64,000 nt of DNA, from positions 33,753,716-33,817,715 of the forward strand of contig CM039120.1 of the NCBI GenBank assembly GCA_022036555.1, given 5' to 3'. The notes under the pieces are model-generated. The model was not told where the DNA came from. It made no database searches and was given only the letters and a program-made list of their open reading frames with translations. This stretch comes from Microstegium vimineum. Taxonomy: Eukaryota > Streptophyta > Magnoliopsida > Poales > Poaceae. This document shows positions 1 to 11,156 of the stretch, one piece after another (position 1 is the stretch's first letter; every line of letters begins with the position of its first letter). A program made the translations under genes and the position numbers.

Positions 1-299
1 CCTATAATCTCCCTGTAGGATGCTATAAGCTCGCAATAGGCCTCTTCTATGGTAGTTCCCCGGATAGGTGTGAACCCTGTCTGAAACTCACCGGGAGAAG
101 CTAACTAAAAGGACACCTGGGTCCTCGGGGTCTGACACCATAAAGAAGCTAGTGACTGGTAGATTGGAGAAGTTGGTGCCTGACTCTGCTGTCCTTCGGA
201 CGGTAACGCTGTAGTCGGCACCACTACCAGTCTACCACTGGTGTCTACTATGGCTGAGAGGAATACTGCTACTGGGATACTCTGGGCAACTGGAGTTGT

Positions 300-2185
300 G
301 GAGTGTAAGATGGCCCGGAGCTCAAACTGAGAAGATGGCTAAGCAACTCTGTCTACTGCCGCTCAGTCTCTGCCTGCTGCTTCTGAAAAGCAAGGAACTG
401 CAGCTGAAACTCATTCTGCCTAGCATGTGCCTCTACCTGCGCTGCAAGCTACTAGGCTGCAAGACGGCGAACCTCCTCTGCCTGTCTAGTCTGCTCATCC
501 TGCATCCTGGAAAGGATGGACAGGATAGTGGCCACTGAGGACCCTGAGGCTGGAGCTGCTCCTGACCCACCGACCTCGTGATCATGAGACCGAGGAACGA
601 ACTCTAGGATAGGCATGTAATCCTCATCTGAGCTATCTGATGGCAGGTCATAAGCTTCATCTGCCGATGCATCGATCTCAGCATCCAAGTCTGCAAGCTC
701 GGCCTCTACAAGGCCCTGAACTGTGGCCTCCTGATGCTCCTCTGACTCAGGTGCCACACCTGTCTGTCTGGTGTGAGGACCTTGGGTGAGTCTGCCACAC
801 CCTCTGCCACTGTGACTGACCAGCTGACTCATGTTTTACTCAGGAAACATAGTGTCAGATCGAGTGAGGTTGGTGAGCTAAGAAAGTGACTCACCAAGGC
901 CAACCAACAAGAAGGATATCCAATGAGAATACGGGAGCTGCTAGTGACCTCTAAAACCGGAGGCAATGATGTCCTCCATCTCACTGACTATCAGATCCCA
1001 TAGATCAAACTTCTCCATCCTGACAACGTGAGCTAAGAGCCAAAGCTGAAGTCATGTCAAGGTCTCACGGGCTCCAACTCTAGGAAGTATGGTACGTCGA
1101 AGTACCTCGTTCAGGATCCAGGCAGTCGCCGTGAGGTCACATACACGATGACTCGAACACTCTCTGAACGGCTCAGTGAAGCACGGACGCACAAAGTCCA
1201 TTGACGGTACATCTCCCTCATGAGGACATCGAGGAGCCTCCTAATCCCCGTAGCACAGGTTGTGGATCCTCGTAGCTGACTCCTCGAGGTGGAAGATCTC
1301 TCTGGAGCGAGTGTCATAGATCCTCACATCTCTGCCTCTGAACCCGAAGTGTATAAACTCATGATCTGGAGATTCCCACAACAAGGCGTAGAACTGCCTC
1401 ACCCAGTCCTCTCGATATGTGCCAACTTTGCCAATCAGTCCGATCAGCCCCTGAAGATACTCGAGATGTTGGGCTATCTCTGGACCACTGACCGCAATAA
1501 TGGCCAGAAGAGGGCACACCCTGTGAGCTCGAAGCGGTGCACGGGTCTGAACGTACCCTCTGTTGAAGTCCTCGTGCACAGTCGTGTAGAAGTCTGGACT
1601 GGCACGGGGGTCTCGCGCTGGTGGAAACCAGGTCTGAAAGTCTACAAACCGCATCTGCTAGATTTGCTTCGCTGATAGAGCAACTACATTGTGCCTCACT
1701 GAATCTAGCAGGCGGGATCGCGGTGGAGGTCTGTCATTGCATCGTGGTCCATCGGGCTTAGGAGGAGGCTCTGACCCACGAGCGCGTGTAACTCGTCTGG
1801 ACATCAGTTCTTGTACTAACGAATGCCCCAAAGGGTCTGCCTACTCAGTCTCATGTGCCTGAGTAGCCTTTGGGGGCTCTGTCTCTGTCTCTGGCACAAA
1901 TTCTGCCTTAGTGCAAGCGGGGGACTCACGACGCGCTCCACAGCGAGGTGAGGAACCGATCCTCAAGCCGGCGCGACGTCCACCCTGCTCAACTAGCTCG
2001 GTTGCCTCTGCCGCTGCAACTGCTACCACTGAGTCTGGATCCATCAGTGGCCTCTTGCGCTTCTTTGACACTAGCTTCTTCTTGCCCTTGTCCCGGTTGG
2101 TGCGTGGACGCGGTGGAGGTGGAGGGTCACCACCACTACCGGGGACGGGGCCGGCGTTCTTCATGTGTGGCATTGCCAGCCACAT
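300..2185 (-). pseudogene. Unclassified retroelement ORF, one frame with many nonsense codons
   Basis: Reading the minus strand from ATG at 2185, one frame can be followed for about 1.9 kb. It starts with a proline-rich and lysine-rich stretch (KKKLVSKKRKR, possible nuclear signal), then a globular segment with MRFVDFQTWFPPARDP and WVRQFYALLWESPDHEFIHF (codons around 1654-1241), then an acidic segment (DLPSDSSDEDYMP, about 640-590) and a glutamine-rich coiled coil toward 300. The frame is broken by TAG near 1841, 1658 and 1239, a TGA near 1050, and further stops before 830 and 452, with no frameshift needed. I recognise the general type, an unclassified grass retrotransposon protein resembling putative plant transposon domains, but not the exact family or function. 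It may be a gag-like product. The element ends are not visible, and other regions of 1-300 hold nothing I can assign. Confidence 0.55.
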
Positions 2186-2199
2186 AAAGAACTAAACAC

Positions 2200-2635
2200 A
2201 ATTGTCAAAGACCAACTGAAGAAACCAAGCTGCCCACTGCCACTGTCAACCCTCTGACTAGATCAACACTGCCCAAAACTCTGCAAGAATGGCACGACGG
2301 CCCTGGACTGTCCTCTTGAGGCTTTGCCTCATTCCTTACTCGCGAGCTTTGCCCTGAGTTCATTGCCAACTGATCCACTGCATGATAGATGGATAGAGAT
2401 ATATAACAATAAGCATTTATTCTAGGGGTGACGTCAATCTATGGAAAGCATGAAGTGGGAAGAGAATAGATCGTGGCTGCTAATCCATACCTCAAGCACG
2501 GTGACCAAGCAAAACACAAGAGATAAGATTCCTTGATCAATTCACACAACACTTCATACACCTGATCAGAAAGGGGATTTAGGAAGTTAGGGTTTGGTGA
2601 CAGACAGAAAATAAGGAGACCAAAGACTAGATCAA
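2200..2635. other. Non-coding retroelement LTR/UTR-like DNA left of the solo LTR
   Basis: There is no convincing ORF here. The sequence continues across the solo LTR: the bases ending at 2635 (AGACTAGATCAA) rejoin logically with those from 3918 (ATTAATCAAAGGAATTAACC). The stretch is probably part of the same old LTR or UTR as 3918-5075. The precise ends of that older repeat are not visible. Confidence 0.35.
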
Positions 2636-3917
2636 TGTTGGTATTTCTTATGACTATTGGATAAATCCGCAAGCGCACAAATTATACCGCTGTAGCACTT
2701 AACCAAGGACTATTCCAAGGTATCGTAATTTATTTTATCCCAAGGGAAAGCTGGCTAGAAATGATAATTAGAGAGAGATCCTAGAGAGCACCTCAACTTA
2801 GTACCAACTAGTATAGAGGGGTGAACGATAAGTGTGATAGGAAGGGGTTGATGAATGAAGAATCTACGATAAAAGATACTTAGAACGGACCTCAGAGACT
2901 AGCTAGGTGGGAGGACAATGAGAAGAGTAAAGGGACTCCTATGTACTTCTCTCTACTTCAATATACTTAGCTAATTAACTAGTCTAGACACTATAGTTTG
3001 TTTCCTCAATACAAGTATGTTAGGCGAGGGGATAGATTAGTAGGAGGACTCTCTAGAAGACGACTTCGGAAATCCCGAGCACAGCTCGACTCAACTCTAA
3101 CTCCCACTCTCAACTAACTCCTAGAACAATCTAAGGAATAGATCTTGTAGGCTTCTTCTTCATGATTAAAGAGGGGGGTGTGACCCTCTATTTATAGTAG
3201 GAGGTGGAGTAGGGGCTACTCCGGCGCCACGTCAGCGATCTAGGGCCTTCCATTCTCCACCCTTGGATCCAACAGACTTAGAAACCGACCAAGGCATGGA
3301 TGGTTGTGATCCAACACGTGGGGAGAAGGTATGGTGGTTGGGGGGGACCCAACCGACCTAGGGGTGGTTCGGCCGAACCCCCCTATGGCCAGTGGGCCCT
3401 CCCTTGCTTCCTTGGATGAAGTCCCACTGGTCAGGGACTGAGTGGGGGGCATTTGGGCCCATTGGTGGTTCGGCCGAACCCCCCCCCTTGGGGGTTCTGG
3501 CCCACCTCTGCTGTCTCGAGGTTGGCCCCACTTGTCATTGGTGCTAATTGCCGGTTCTGAGTTGGTTGTCATGTTTATCTCCTTGGTGTGGGCCCATGGA
3601 TCCATGTACTTTGCTTGTGAGCTATTGAGAGAAAACACAGAGTGATCCAATGGATGGAAATCACCCTTGATTGCTTCTCTTAGATCATGGCCGAGAGGGG
3701 AGAGCATGGTGGGCCCATAGGGTGGTCGGTCGACACCCTATGTGGGCCCAACTGGCTCTCCTTTGCTCCATTTGTTCATTCCTACACTCAGACACTCATG
3801 GACATGTGGAACTAGTTATTTGATAAATTAAGCTCATGATGTGTTTGTTTATCCTTGATCCTGAGTTTGGTGGCAACATTTTAGCTATGTAAAATATGGT
3901 CATAATTTGTGCCAACA
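2636..3917 (-). mobile_element. Solo LTR of a Ty3/gypsy element (same family as the LTR at 57469)
   Basis: It begins TGTTGGTATTTC and ends GTGCCAACA, the terminal inverted TG...CA expected of an LTR read on the minus strand. The first 60 bases, with the block about a tiny second-strand change, closely match the start of the LTR at 57469, and the last 20 bases match its end. Flanks are ATCAA (2631-2635) and ATTAA (3918-3922), a plausible 5-bp target duplication with one mismatch. No internal region is attached on either side, so this is best read as a solo LTR left by LTR-LTR recombination. It contains a minus-strand TATA box and two perfect TTCGGCCGAA palindromes. Confidence 0.85.
3189..3196 (-). 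promoter_or_regulatory. TATA box of the solo gypsy LTR
   Basis: TATTTATA on the plus strand reads TATAAATA on the element strand. The same box, in the same context of CTACTCC and the tract GTGGGAGGTGGAG, occurs at 58463 in the related LTR. Position in the middle of the LTR fits the U3/R boundary. Confidence 0.5.
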
Positions 3918-5075
3918 ATTAATCAAAGGAATTAACCAAGCAAGGTCACCTCAGCAAGGAGAGAATGGAGGAGCACCCTCTGAAAGAGCAACCCTCTTAG
4001 CTCAGAGAGGGGATGCACGGCGAAGAGGAGGGGCTCCCAGGCTCTCTGTTCGGCTAAAACGCCCGAGAACAGAGGAAAAGCAGGGGAGCTACTTCGGCGC
4101 AGGGTCAGTGCACACCGGCAGCGAGAGCACTCCAGCTAGCGGTGGAGCGGCGCTGGGGCGGAGGAGGCGGCACACTAGATGGAGCGAGACAGGTGGTGGC
4201 GGAGAAGGAAAACGGCAGTGTACGGAGTGAATGAGGAACCGACCATGGAGGAAGCAATTTTCGAAATCATATGTGCTCTGCAAGTTCGCGACTGACACTC
4301 CATCGGGACCGACAGACGCTAGGTCACAGCGTCCGACTCTTATGTAGAAAGGAACCAGAGAGCTCCTGTTGGCGACGGGCGCGTCTGACGCCAACGCGAC
4401 GGATGCTGTTAAGTGTCTGTCGCTCGAACAGAGAAGACCAGAGAGCTCCTGGATGCGCCAGACGCGTCTGACGCCTCGGCGACGGACGCTAGCAAGCGTC
4501 CGACGCCCCTTTAATGAGTGACTTTACTCTGTGTACGATCTCTATGGACGCTAAGGCATGGAAGGCCGAGGGTCCGTCGGCAGTGTCCGACGCCTTTTGA
4601 AATAGAATTTTTCAAATGTGATTTTTGTTTCTTTCTCCCAACCAAGTTCCAAACCCAATAAGATGCAAATAACACTTGATTGGAATTGATATGAGAACCA
4701 TATCTCAAACTCTCATTTTCAAATATTTTGTCATAGGCTTAGATTTAGTTTTTAGTTCAAAATATTCGGATGGAAGCTCCAAGGAGACATCATAGGGTCA
4801 CAAGAGAGGTATAGAAGTGTCTTGAGCTTGGAATGCTCCCCCTAAGTGGACGAACCCAGCGGATGCTCAAGCTTAACTGAAAAGAAACGACAAGAAACAC
4901 ATGCACATGCTATGCATTACATGAATTTGAATCTAGGTTGCTTGCAAGTTTGAACTGCGGTTAGACTTCTTCACACGTTTTAAGGACGGTTATTCTAACC
5001 AAGTTAGCCAAGCCTATGTGCATTACAAGATTAACATGTTATATTACACATGATGCATGGTTGGTTCACACAAGA
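3918..5075 (-). other. LTR/3' UTR-like region downstream of the copia RNase H remnant
   Basis: This non-coding stretch lies 3' of the minus-strand copia RNase H at 5076. Between about 4270 and 4600 it is dense in short GC-rich words of the type CGTCCGACGCC, GACGGACGC and GCGTCTGACGCC. The same vocabulary fills the LTR at 27556-29512. A purine-rich tract, GGGGGAGCA on the minus strand near 4833, could be a polypurine tract. The ORFs here are short and not conserved. I take it as the 3' LTR and UTR of the copia copy, but cannot place its exact ends. Confidence 0.4.
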
Positions 5076-5861
5076 TCATTTTTTAGTGAAGTTTGAGTGA
5101 TCAAGCATATTCAACTCGCTTCTCAACCTACAAAAGGTTGCTTCATCGAGTGGTTTAGTGAAGATATCCACCAATTGATTTTCGCTAGAAACTCCCACTA
5201 GTGTTATGTCTTTCCTAGCCACATGATCTCTAAGAAAGTGATGGCGAATATCTATGTGCTTGGTGTGAGAGTGTTGAACCGGGTTGTTAGCAAGTTTTAT
5301 GGCGCTTTCATTATCACACAAGAGTGGAACATCTTTTAAAAATACGCCGTAATCAAGAAGTGTTTGGGTCATGTATAAGATTTGTGCACAACTTGCTCCC
5401 ATGGCTATGTATTCGGCCTCGGTGGTAGACAATGCCACACTATTTTGCTTCTTAGAGGACCAAGAAACAAGTGATCTTCCTAGCAAATGGCAACCGCCGA
5501 AGGTGCTCTTCCTATCAACTTTACACCCGGCATAATCCGAATTAGAATAGCCAACAAGTTGGAAGGGTGCTCCTTTGGGATACTAAAGGCCAATGCTATG
5601 GGTGTGCCTTATGTACCTTAGGATTCTTTTTACCGCACTTAAGTGTGACTCCTTAGGATTAGCTTGGAACCTTGCGCACATACACACACTAAACATGATA
5701 TCTGGATGTAAAGCGGTGAGGTACATTAAAACTACCGATCATTGAGCAATAAAGAGTTTGGTCGATCGGGTTACCTCCCTCATCAAGGTCGAGATGCCCA
5801 TTAGTAGGCATTGGGGTCTTGATTGGCTTGCAATCCTCCATCTTGAATTTCTTGAGTACAT
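5076..5861 (-). pseudogene. Ty1/copia RT C-terminus and RNase H, truncated by gypsy A
   Basis: The minus strand encodes a copia-type RNase H, open over 5486-5076. It has the motifs LVSWSSKKQNSVALST, EAEYIA, LLCDNESAIKLANN, HIDIRHHFLRDHV and QLVDIFTKPLD, then a stop. The frame extends right through the connection segment (YSNSDYAGCKVDRKST near 5510-5560) but carries nonsense codons. At 5861 it is cut by the gypsy A LTR, and the coding sense resumes at 18757-18808 on the far side. RNase H normally degrades the RNA strand of the RNA/DNA hybrid in the virus-like particle. This copy is diverged from the four SIRE-like copies further right and belongs to another copia family. It is clearly dead. 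Confidence 0.85.
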
Positions 5862-7385
5862 TGCTGACGGTAATTAAGAGCTATTTTATCACCATCAAAA
5901 TACCGTCAACATCCTCATTCTCAAAGGAAAACAAGCATACCTAAACATATTGTTTCAAATAACTGGTTACACATGTCCCTTGACTATTTGATGCAGGTAA
6001 TGACAAATGGGGTCTTTTGGGAGCCAGTGGGCCCACTTAGGGGGTCGGCAGACCACCCTATGGACCCACTTCGCATCCTTAGCCCCCATGATCCATGTAA
6101 CACCCTCAAGAATACTCCCTAACCCTTGGATCCAAGTATAGTCACTCTCAATGGTCCAGATTCAAAGCACAAGGATCCATGGGCCCACATCAAGAAGATT
6201 AACGTGACAACTCAACTCAAAACCAACATCCAAGGCATATGACAAGTGACAAGTGGGACCAGTGTCCAGGAGGTAGAGGTGGCCCACAGGCCCCACATGG
6301 GGTTCGGCCGACCTCAAGGTGGGCCCCACCTGGCCACCACTTGGTCCCTGACCAGTGGGCCACCATCTAGAAGGAGCAGAGGGCCCACATGGAAGCAAGG
6401 TGGTTCGGCCAAACCACCATATGGCGGTTTCACCTCCCCAACCGACTTACCCACTCCCCACATGATTGAAATCAACACCCTTGATCCTTAGGCGGTTCTG
6501 AAGTCGGTTGGATCCAACGGTGCTTGATGAAGGTGACGCAGATTACTGACGTGACATCGGAGTAGCCCCTACTGCACCTCTAGCTATAAATAGACCCCTA
6601 GAGCTCCCTATTCATTTCATGCCTCATTGGAGAAACTACTCTCTAGCCTCTTAGCAGAGCTCTTCAGTAGTGTTATGCTAGTTGGAGGAGAGTGAGGAGC
6701 CTTCTGGAGAAAGCCCCGGGTCTGTCGGGAATCTTCTCCGAAGTTCTTCCTCAGCGGATGCGAGTCTCTTGTAAGTTTAGCACTTGTAAGTGACTTCTTC
6801 TGAGTTCTTTATAGTATTCAGTGTTCTAAATCTAGTTTAGCTGTTATACAACTTTTCGCGCTTGATCATCGCTTTGCTCTGAGTAAAGTGCTTTAATCTT
6901 AGGCCAAGGTTAAAGTAGTAAGATTAGTGTAGACATGGTGTCTAAGCTTAATCTTGCCTTTGTAAACCGCTTATCGCATGGATTGTTTGTGGATGCTAGT
7001 AGAAAGTGACAGCTCTATCTAGTATTTGTATTCCACCACATGTGTAAAATAAGTTCTTAAAAGGTAAGGCTTCAATACAACTTGAAGGCGCGGTCCGGTT
7101 AGAGTTTTGCCCTCTTTCTGATCTATCCCTTCGTCTCCTGTAAGAGAAGGGCCGATAAGGCCAGTATAACCAGCTATCCCTTGTTAGACATCTGTGCTAT
7201 CTTGAACCTCTCAACCCAGTTATCATAATCTCCCTTGATCCATCATAGGACATATCTTTAATCCTAGTTAGATCACTATCGTTCCCTGAGGAAAATACGA
7301 TACCTGGAACACTCCCGGTGAAGTGCTACATCGGTATCATCTGTGCGCTTGCGGATCTATCCAATAGTCATAAGAAATACTAACA
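5862..7385 (+). repeat. Left LTR of gypsy A
   Basis: It starts TGCTGACGGTAATTAAG and ends AATACTAACA. The partner at 12967 starts TGTTGACGG, so the first bases have one change (C for T). The two LTRs are otherwise closely similar over long stretches, with the right one lacking roughly 29 bp near position 7230 of the left copy. The first 50 bases contain an inverted pair, TTGACGGTA and TACCGTCAA. A TATA box lies at 6585. The last 60 bases closely resemble the corresponding end of the gypsy E and solo LTRs. Confidence 0.93.
6585..6592 (+). promoter_or_regulatory. TATA box of the gypsy A left LTR
   Basis: TATAAATA follows GGAGTAGCCCCTACTGC. The same box is kept at 13692-13699 in the right LTR, and in reverse orientation in the related LTRs at 3189 and 58463. 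Conservation between families supports a core promoter role. Confidence 0.55.
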
Positions 7386-7393
7386 AGCATTTC

Positions 7394-7411
7394 TGGCGTC
7401 GTTGCCAGGGA
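7394..7411 (+). other. Primer binding site of gypsy A, tRNA-Asp type
   Basis: TGGCGTCGTTGCCAGGGA lies 8 bases after the LTR end. It matches the reverse complement of the plant tRNA-Asp 3' end (TGGCGCCGTTGCCGGGGA) except for two changes, C to T and G to A. Both look like decay at methylated cytosines, on opposite strands. Confidence 0.85.
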
Positions 7412-7488
7412 ACGGTAGCTTTTAACTAGTACTCTTTGGTCCTATTTTATCTTTTGTTTGATTTCATCTTTTCACTCCACATACACAT

Positions 7489-8736
7489 ATGGATCAAACC
7501 CCGCTTATCGAATATGGTGCTCCAACAGGCGCTAGCTTGGAGCCACCTAAATCATCTCAGGCCATTCTGGCCGTTCGTTATGAGCTTCGCCTGAGTCTCA
7601 TAGCGATGGTTCAGGAAAAACCATTTTCTGGGGACGAAGACAAAAATCCCTATACTCATATACGTGACTTTGAACAACTTTGTTCATGTGTCCATATCCA
7701 AGGGATGAGGCCAGGTACCCTTAAGTGGAAGCTATTTCCATTCTCCTTAATGGGAATAGACAAACGATGGTACGTTCGCCACGTAGATGACGCAAACGGA
7801 GATTGGGAAAAATTGATGCCTAAGTTCTATTTGGCATTCTTCCCTATCCCTTGCGTCATTCGTCTTCGAAAAGAGATCATCAATTTCTCGGAAAAAGAGA
7901 AAGAATCTCTAGGTGATGCATGGGCCCGTCTGACAGATCTAGTATCTTCAGGCCCTGATCTCGCTAAGATCAAAGTCATAGAACAACTTCTACCTCCCAC
8001 GAATGTCAAGGGAATCCGTAGCTTCCTTGGCCATGCTGGCTTTTATAGACGATTCATTCAAGATTTCTCTCAAATTGCCCGTTCGTTAACAAGCCTGCTA
8101 GCCAAAGATGTACCCTTTTACTTCAATGATGAGTGCTTAGATTCTTTCTACATCCTGAAGAAAGCACTCATCTCAGCTCCAATCATCCAACCCCCTGATT
8201 GGAAGCTCCCCTTTGAAATAATGTGTGATACTAGTGATTATGTTGTCAGTGCGGTATTAGGCCAAACCAAAGATAAGAAACATCATGCTATTTCGTACGC
8301 TAGCAAGACATTAATAGGGCCACAACTAAATTATGCAACAACTGAAAAAGAGTTGTTGGCCGTGGTATTTGCTATAGACAAGTTTAGATCTTACTTAGTA
8401 GGAGCAAAAGTTATTGTCTATACAGATCATGTTGCTCTTAAGTATTTGCTCACTAAGAAAGATGCTAAACCACGTTTAATAAGATGGATCTTGCTACTCC
8501 AAGAATTTGATCTTGAAATAAAAGATAAAAAGGGAGTAGAAAATTCTGTTGCCGATCATTTGTCTAGAATGCAATTCAAAGAAGCACAGAATTTTCCCAT
8601 CGACGATTTCCTCAGAGATGACACACTCCTCAAGGTGACGGACTCCAACCCGTGGTATGCAAATATAGTCAACTTTCTGGTTGCAGGCCATGTACCACCA
8701 GGGGCAGATATGAAGAAACTAGTTCAAGAGAGTTGA
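7489..8736 (+). pseudogene. Gypsy gag fused to RT thumb/RNase H by internal deletion
   Basis: The open frame of 415 codons starts with ATG 103 bases after the LTR. Residues 1-158 are the N-terminal part of a gypsy capsid protein (KPFSGDEDKNPYTHIRDFEQLC, then WLxx-type segment PKFYLAFFP). At about residue 159 (nt 7963) it passes without a break into the end of reverse transcriptase (PPTNVKGIRSFLGHAGFYRRFI) and then RNase H (CDTSDYVVSAVLGQ, TTEKELLAVVFA, YTDHVALKYLL, VADHLSRM). The gag zinc knuckle, protease and RT palm with its DD pair are missing. TGA ends the frame at 8734-8736 where relatives read on into integrase. The fusion happened to stay in frame, so a chimeric protein could be made. 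Nothing shows that it is. Confidence 0.88.
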
Positions 8737-9935
8737 GTGCATCTCTGGGATGAGCCATACCTCTATAGAGTATGCAATGATGGATTGTTAAGAAGATGCG
8801 TACCTATGGAGGAGGCAATCAAGATCATGGAAAGATGCCATGGAGCAGAGTACGAAGGTCACTATGGAGCATTCAGGACTCATGCTAAGATTTGGCAGAG
8901 TGGGTTCTTCTGGCCAACCATGTACAAGGATACTCATGACTATGTCAGAAAATGTGCAAGGTGCCAGAAGCACGGGAACATCAACGCCCGAGATGCCATG
9001 CCACTCACCAACAAGTTACAAGTCGAGCTCTTTGATGTATGGGGCATCGACTACATGGGGCCCTTTCCTCCATCGAAAGGGTATGAATATATCTTAGTAG
9101 TGGTGGACTACGTGTCTAAATGGGTAGAAGCATTACCCTGCCGCAAAGCTGATGCAACCAATTCAAAAAGAATGTTCCATGAAGTGATATTCCCCAGATT
9201 GGAACCCCAAAGTTAGTCATAAGTGACGGGGGATCTCACTTCATTGGCAAAGGCTTCCGCCAGTTCCTCACCAATCAAGGGATCTGACACAATGTTGCAA
9301 CTCCATACCATCCTCAAACAATTGGTCAAGCAGAAACATCCAACAAACAAATCAAGAACATTCTGCAAAAGACTGTTGAAGAGATGGGTATGGTTTGGAA
9401 TCACAAGCTACTAGAGGCATTATGGGCATATAGGACCACATACAAGACCCCAATTGGTATGATACCATACCAACTTGTATACGGGAAGACATGCTATTTT
9501 CCTGTGGAATTGGAATTCAGAGCACATTGGGCAATCAAGAAATGGAACATGGATCTGCCAGTTGCTGGAAAATTCAGGAAGATGCAAATCTCTGAATTGG
9601 AATAATGGAGAGAGAAATCATACCATAATGCCAGAATATACAAGGAGAGAACCAAGAAATGGCATGACAACAGGATCAAAGTCAAGGAATTCAACCCAGG
9701 AGACAAAGTCTTGCTTTTCAACTCAAGATTCAAGCTCTTCGGTCCCGGAAAACTGAAAAGCAAATGGGAAGGGCCATACCTCGTCGTCAACGCTGTGACT
9801 CATGGAGTAATCACACTCCAGGACGACGACAGCAAAATCTTCAAGGTAAATGGCCAACGTCTTAAAGTTTTCTATGAGCATGAGATTCCTGAACAAGAAA
9901 TTGATATGATAGATTTTGTCCTTAATCCCAATTAG
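8737..9935 (+). pseudogene. Gypsy A integrase, broken by stops and a frameshift
   Basis: The reading continues in the frame of the upstream ORF after its TGA. It shows the zinc-binding half (HGAEYEGHYG with its histidines, then CARCQKHG), the catalytic core (WGIDYMGPFPPSKGYEYILV with the first Asp) and KWVEALPCRKAD. Near 9199 one base is missing and the frame shifts. The second catalytic motif SDGGSHF (9226-9247) and the Glu motif GQAETSNK follow in the new frame, with TGA near 9288 and TAA at 9603. The C-terminal part (GDKVLLFNSRFKLFGPGKLKSKWEGPY, then KVNGQRLKVFYE) ends at 9935. Integrase inserts the cDNA copy into the genome. This copy cannot make a full protein. Only the order of motifs was judged, not activity. 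Confidence 0.9.
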
Positions 9936-10384
9936 AACTAAAATCTACATGTTTTAAACTTTTTGTTCAAATTTCAAAAAAGACCTTAGAAATGGCCTAG
10001 ACTTAGCCTTGACTCCCCCCTCATGAAAGGTCGGCCCATTTAGCTTCTAAAGTGGTTCAACCAAACCTGTGTTTGGGCTAAACAACCCGAAACTTCACGA
10101 GCCGACTCACCTGACCCGAACAAGTTCGAAACCTGGCGTTGTTGTTCAAATACTTTCAAAAAGCGTTCGGCTGAACCTCGTTCAAACGCCCAGTTGTGCA
10201 GGAGCATCGGGCCAATGCTCCCCTTCGGTTTTCATCGCGATCAGAGCAAAAACGAAGGCCCTGAACGTTGTTTCTTCTCTTTTTAACACCCCTCCTTCTT
10301 CTTCCTCTTTCCACCTTGTTTTCTTTCACAATCAGCAGAACCACCATCACCCTTTGCAATCTTTCACACCTCCTTGATCACCCC

Positions 10385-11156
10385 ATGGCTCCACCACGCA
10401 GCAATGGTAAGATGCCACTTGTTCCCAGCAACGGAAGTCCCTCCAAGACCCGAGACCTCATCAACTCCGACGCCATGATCGTTGAGGTCCTCGAGGTGGC
10501 ACCTCTGGCCATGGCACCACCACCCGCACTGCCAACCACTCCTCTAGGGGGTCAGCCGACCGGGAAGTGGAGCTCGGAGCGGATGTAGACCATCGCTCGG
10601 TCGATGTCTCCGCGCTGCAACCTCAACAAGCCCGCTGTGCGACCGGTGACACCCAAAAGGCCGACAACCGGTCAAATTGGGGTGAAGAAGGCGCCCATCT
10701 CCTCCACCGATGGCGACAGAGTATGGGTTACACCCATTCGTACTCGCCATTAACACCGCCAGGGATGCGGATTCAGCAGGCTCAAGAAGGACCAGGGAGA
10801 GGCAAGGTGCTCCTCCCTCCTCTCACCTCCGAGGAGAGGAGGGGGTGTGCAAATCAATTGAGACGGAGGAGTCTCGCAAGTCCGTTCGGCGGACTAGCAA
10901 GACGCCATCCATCCCTGGCCCTCTAGGGTAGTTTGAGGACGAAGATGAAGAGAGTGATATGGAGAAGTTGCTCTGCGTAGTGGCTAGGCTTAGAGAAAAT
11001 AATACTAAATTAGCAGAGCAAACAGTAGAGGAGAGGATGGCACGTCTTGATCTAGAGGATAATTTCAAGGCTCTTCGCATTAGCACCAATGCGAAGATCA
11101 AGCGTCTTGCCCAAGCCATCGAGAGAGAGGATCTCTTTGACCCTCCATCTCCATAG
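10385..11156 (+). pseudogene. Third ORF of gypsy A after integrase, coiled-coil protein, broken
   Basis: An ATG at 10385 opens MAPPRSNGKMPLVPSNG in one frame until about 10588. Coding sense then moves to another frame (GAPPSSHLRGEEGVCKSI from about 10770), hits TAG at 10929-10931, and continues in that frame as FEDEDEESDMEKLL, a leucine- and charge-rich coiled coil, ending PPSP at 11156. It lies where env or other extra ORFs sit in Athila/Tat-type gypsy elements. There is no signal peptide or membrane segment, so an envelope role is not supported. Function unknown. At least one frameshift and one stop make it inactive. Upstream, 9936-10384 has no gene I can support. Confidence 0.55.

Noticed and set aside
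3240..3707. A 155-codon minus-strand frame in the solo LTR
   Set aside because: It is a GC- and proline-rich LTR segment around TTCGGCCGAA palindromes, and the related LTR at 57469 does not keep the frame.
6246..6491. An 81-codon frame found identically at 13353-13598
   Set aside because: It lies in both LTRs of gypsy A, so its repetition only reflects LTR duplication. It has no recognisable domain.
10385..11156. Third ORF of gypsy A as an envelope gene
   Set aside because: No signal peptide, transmembrane stretch or cleavage motif is visible. The readable part is a charged coiled coil.
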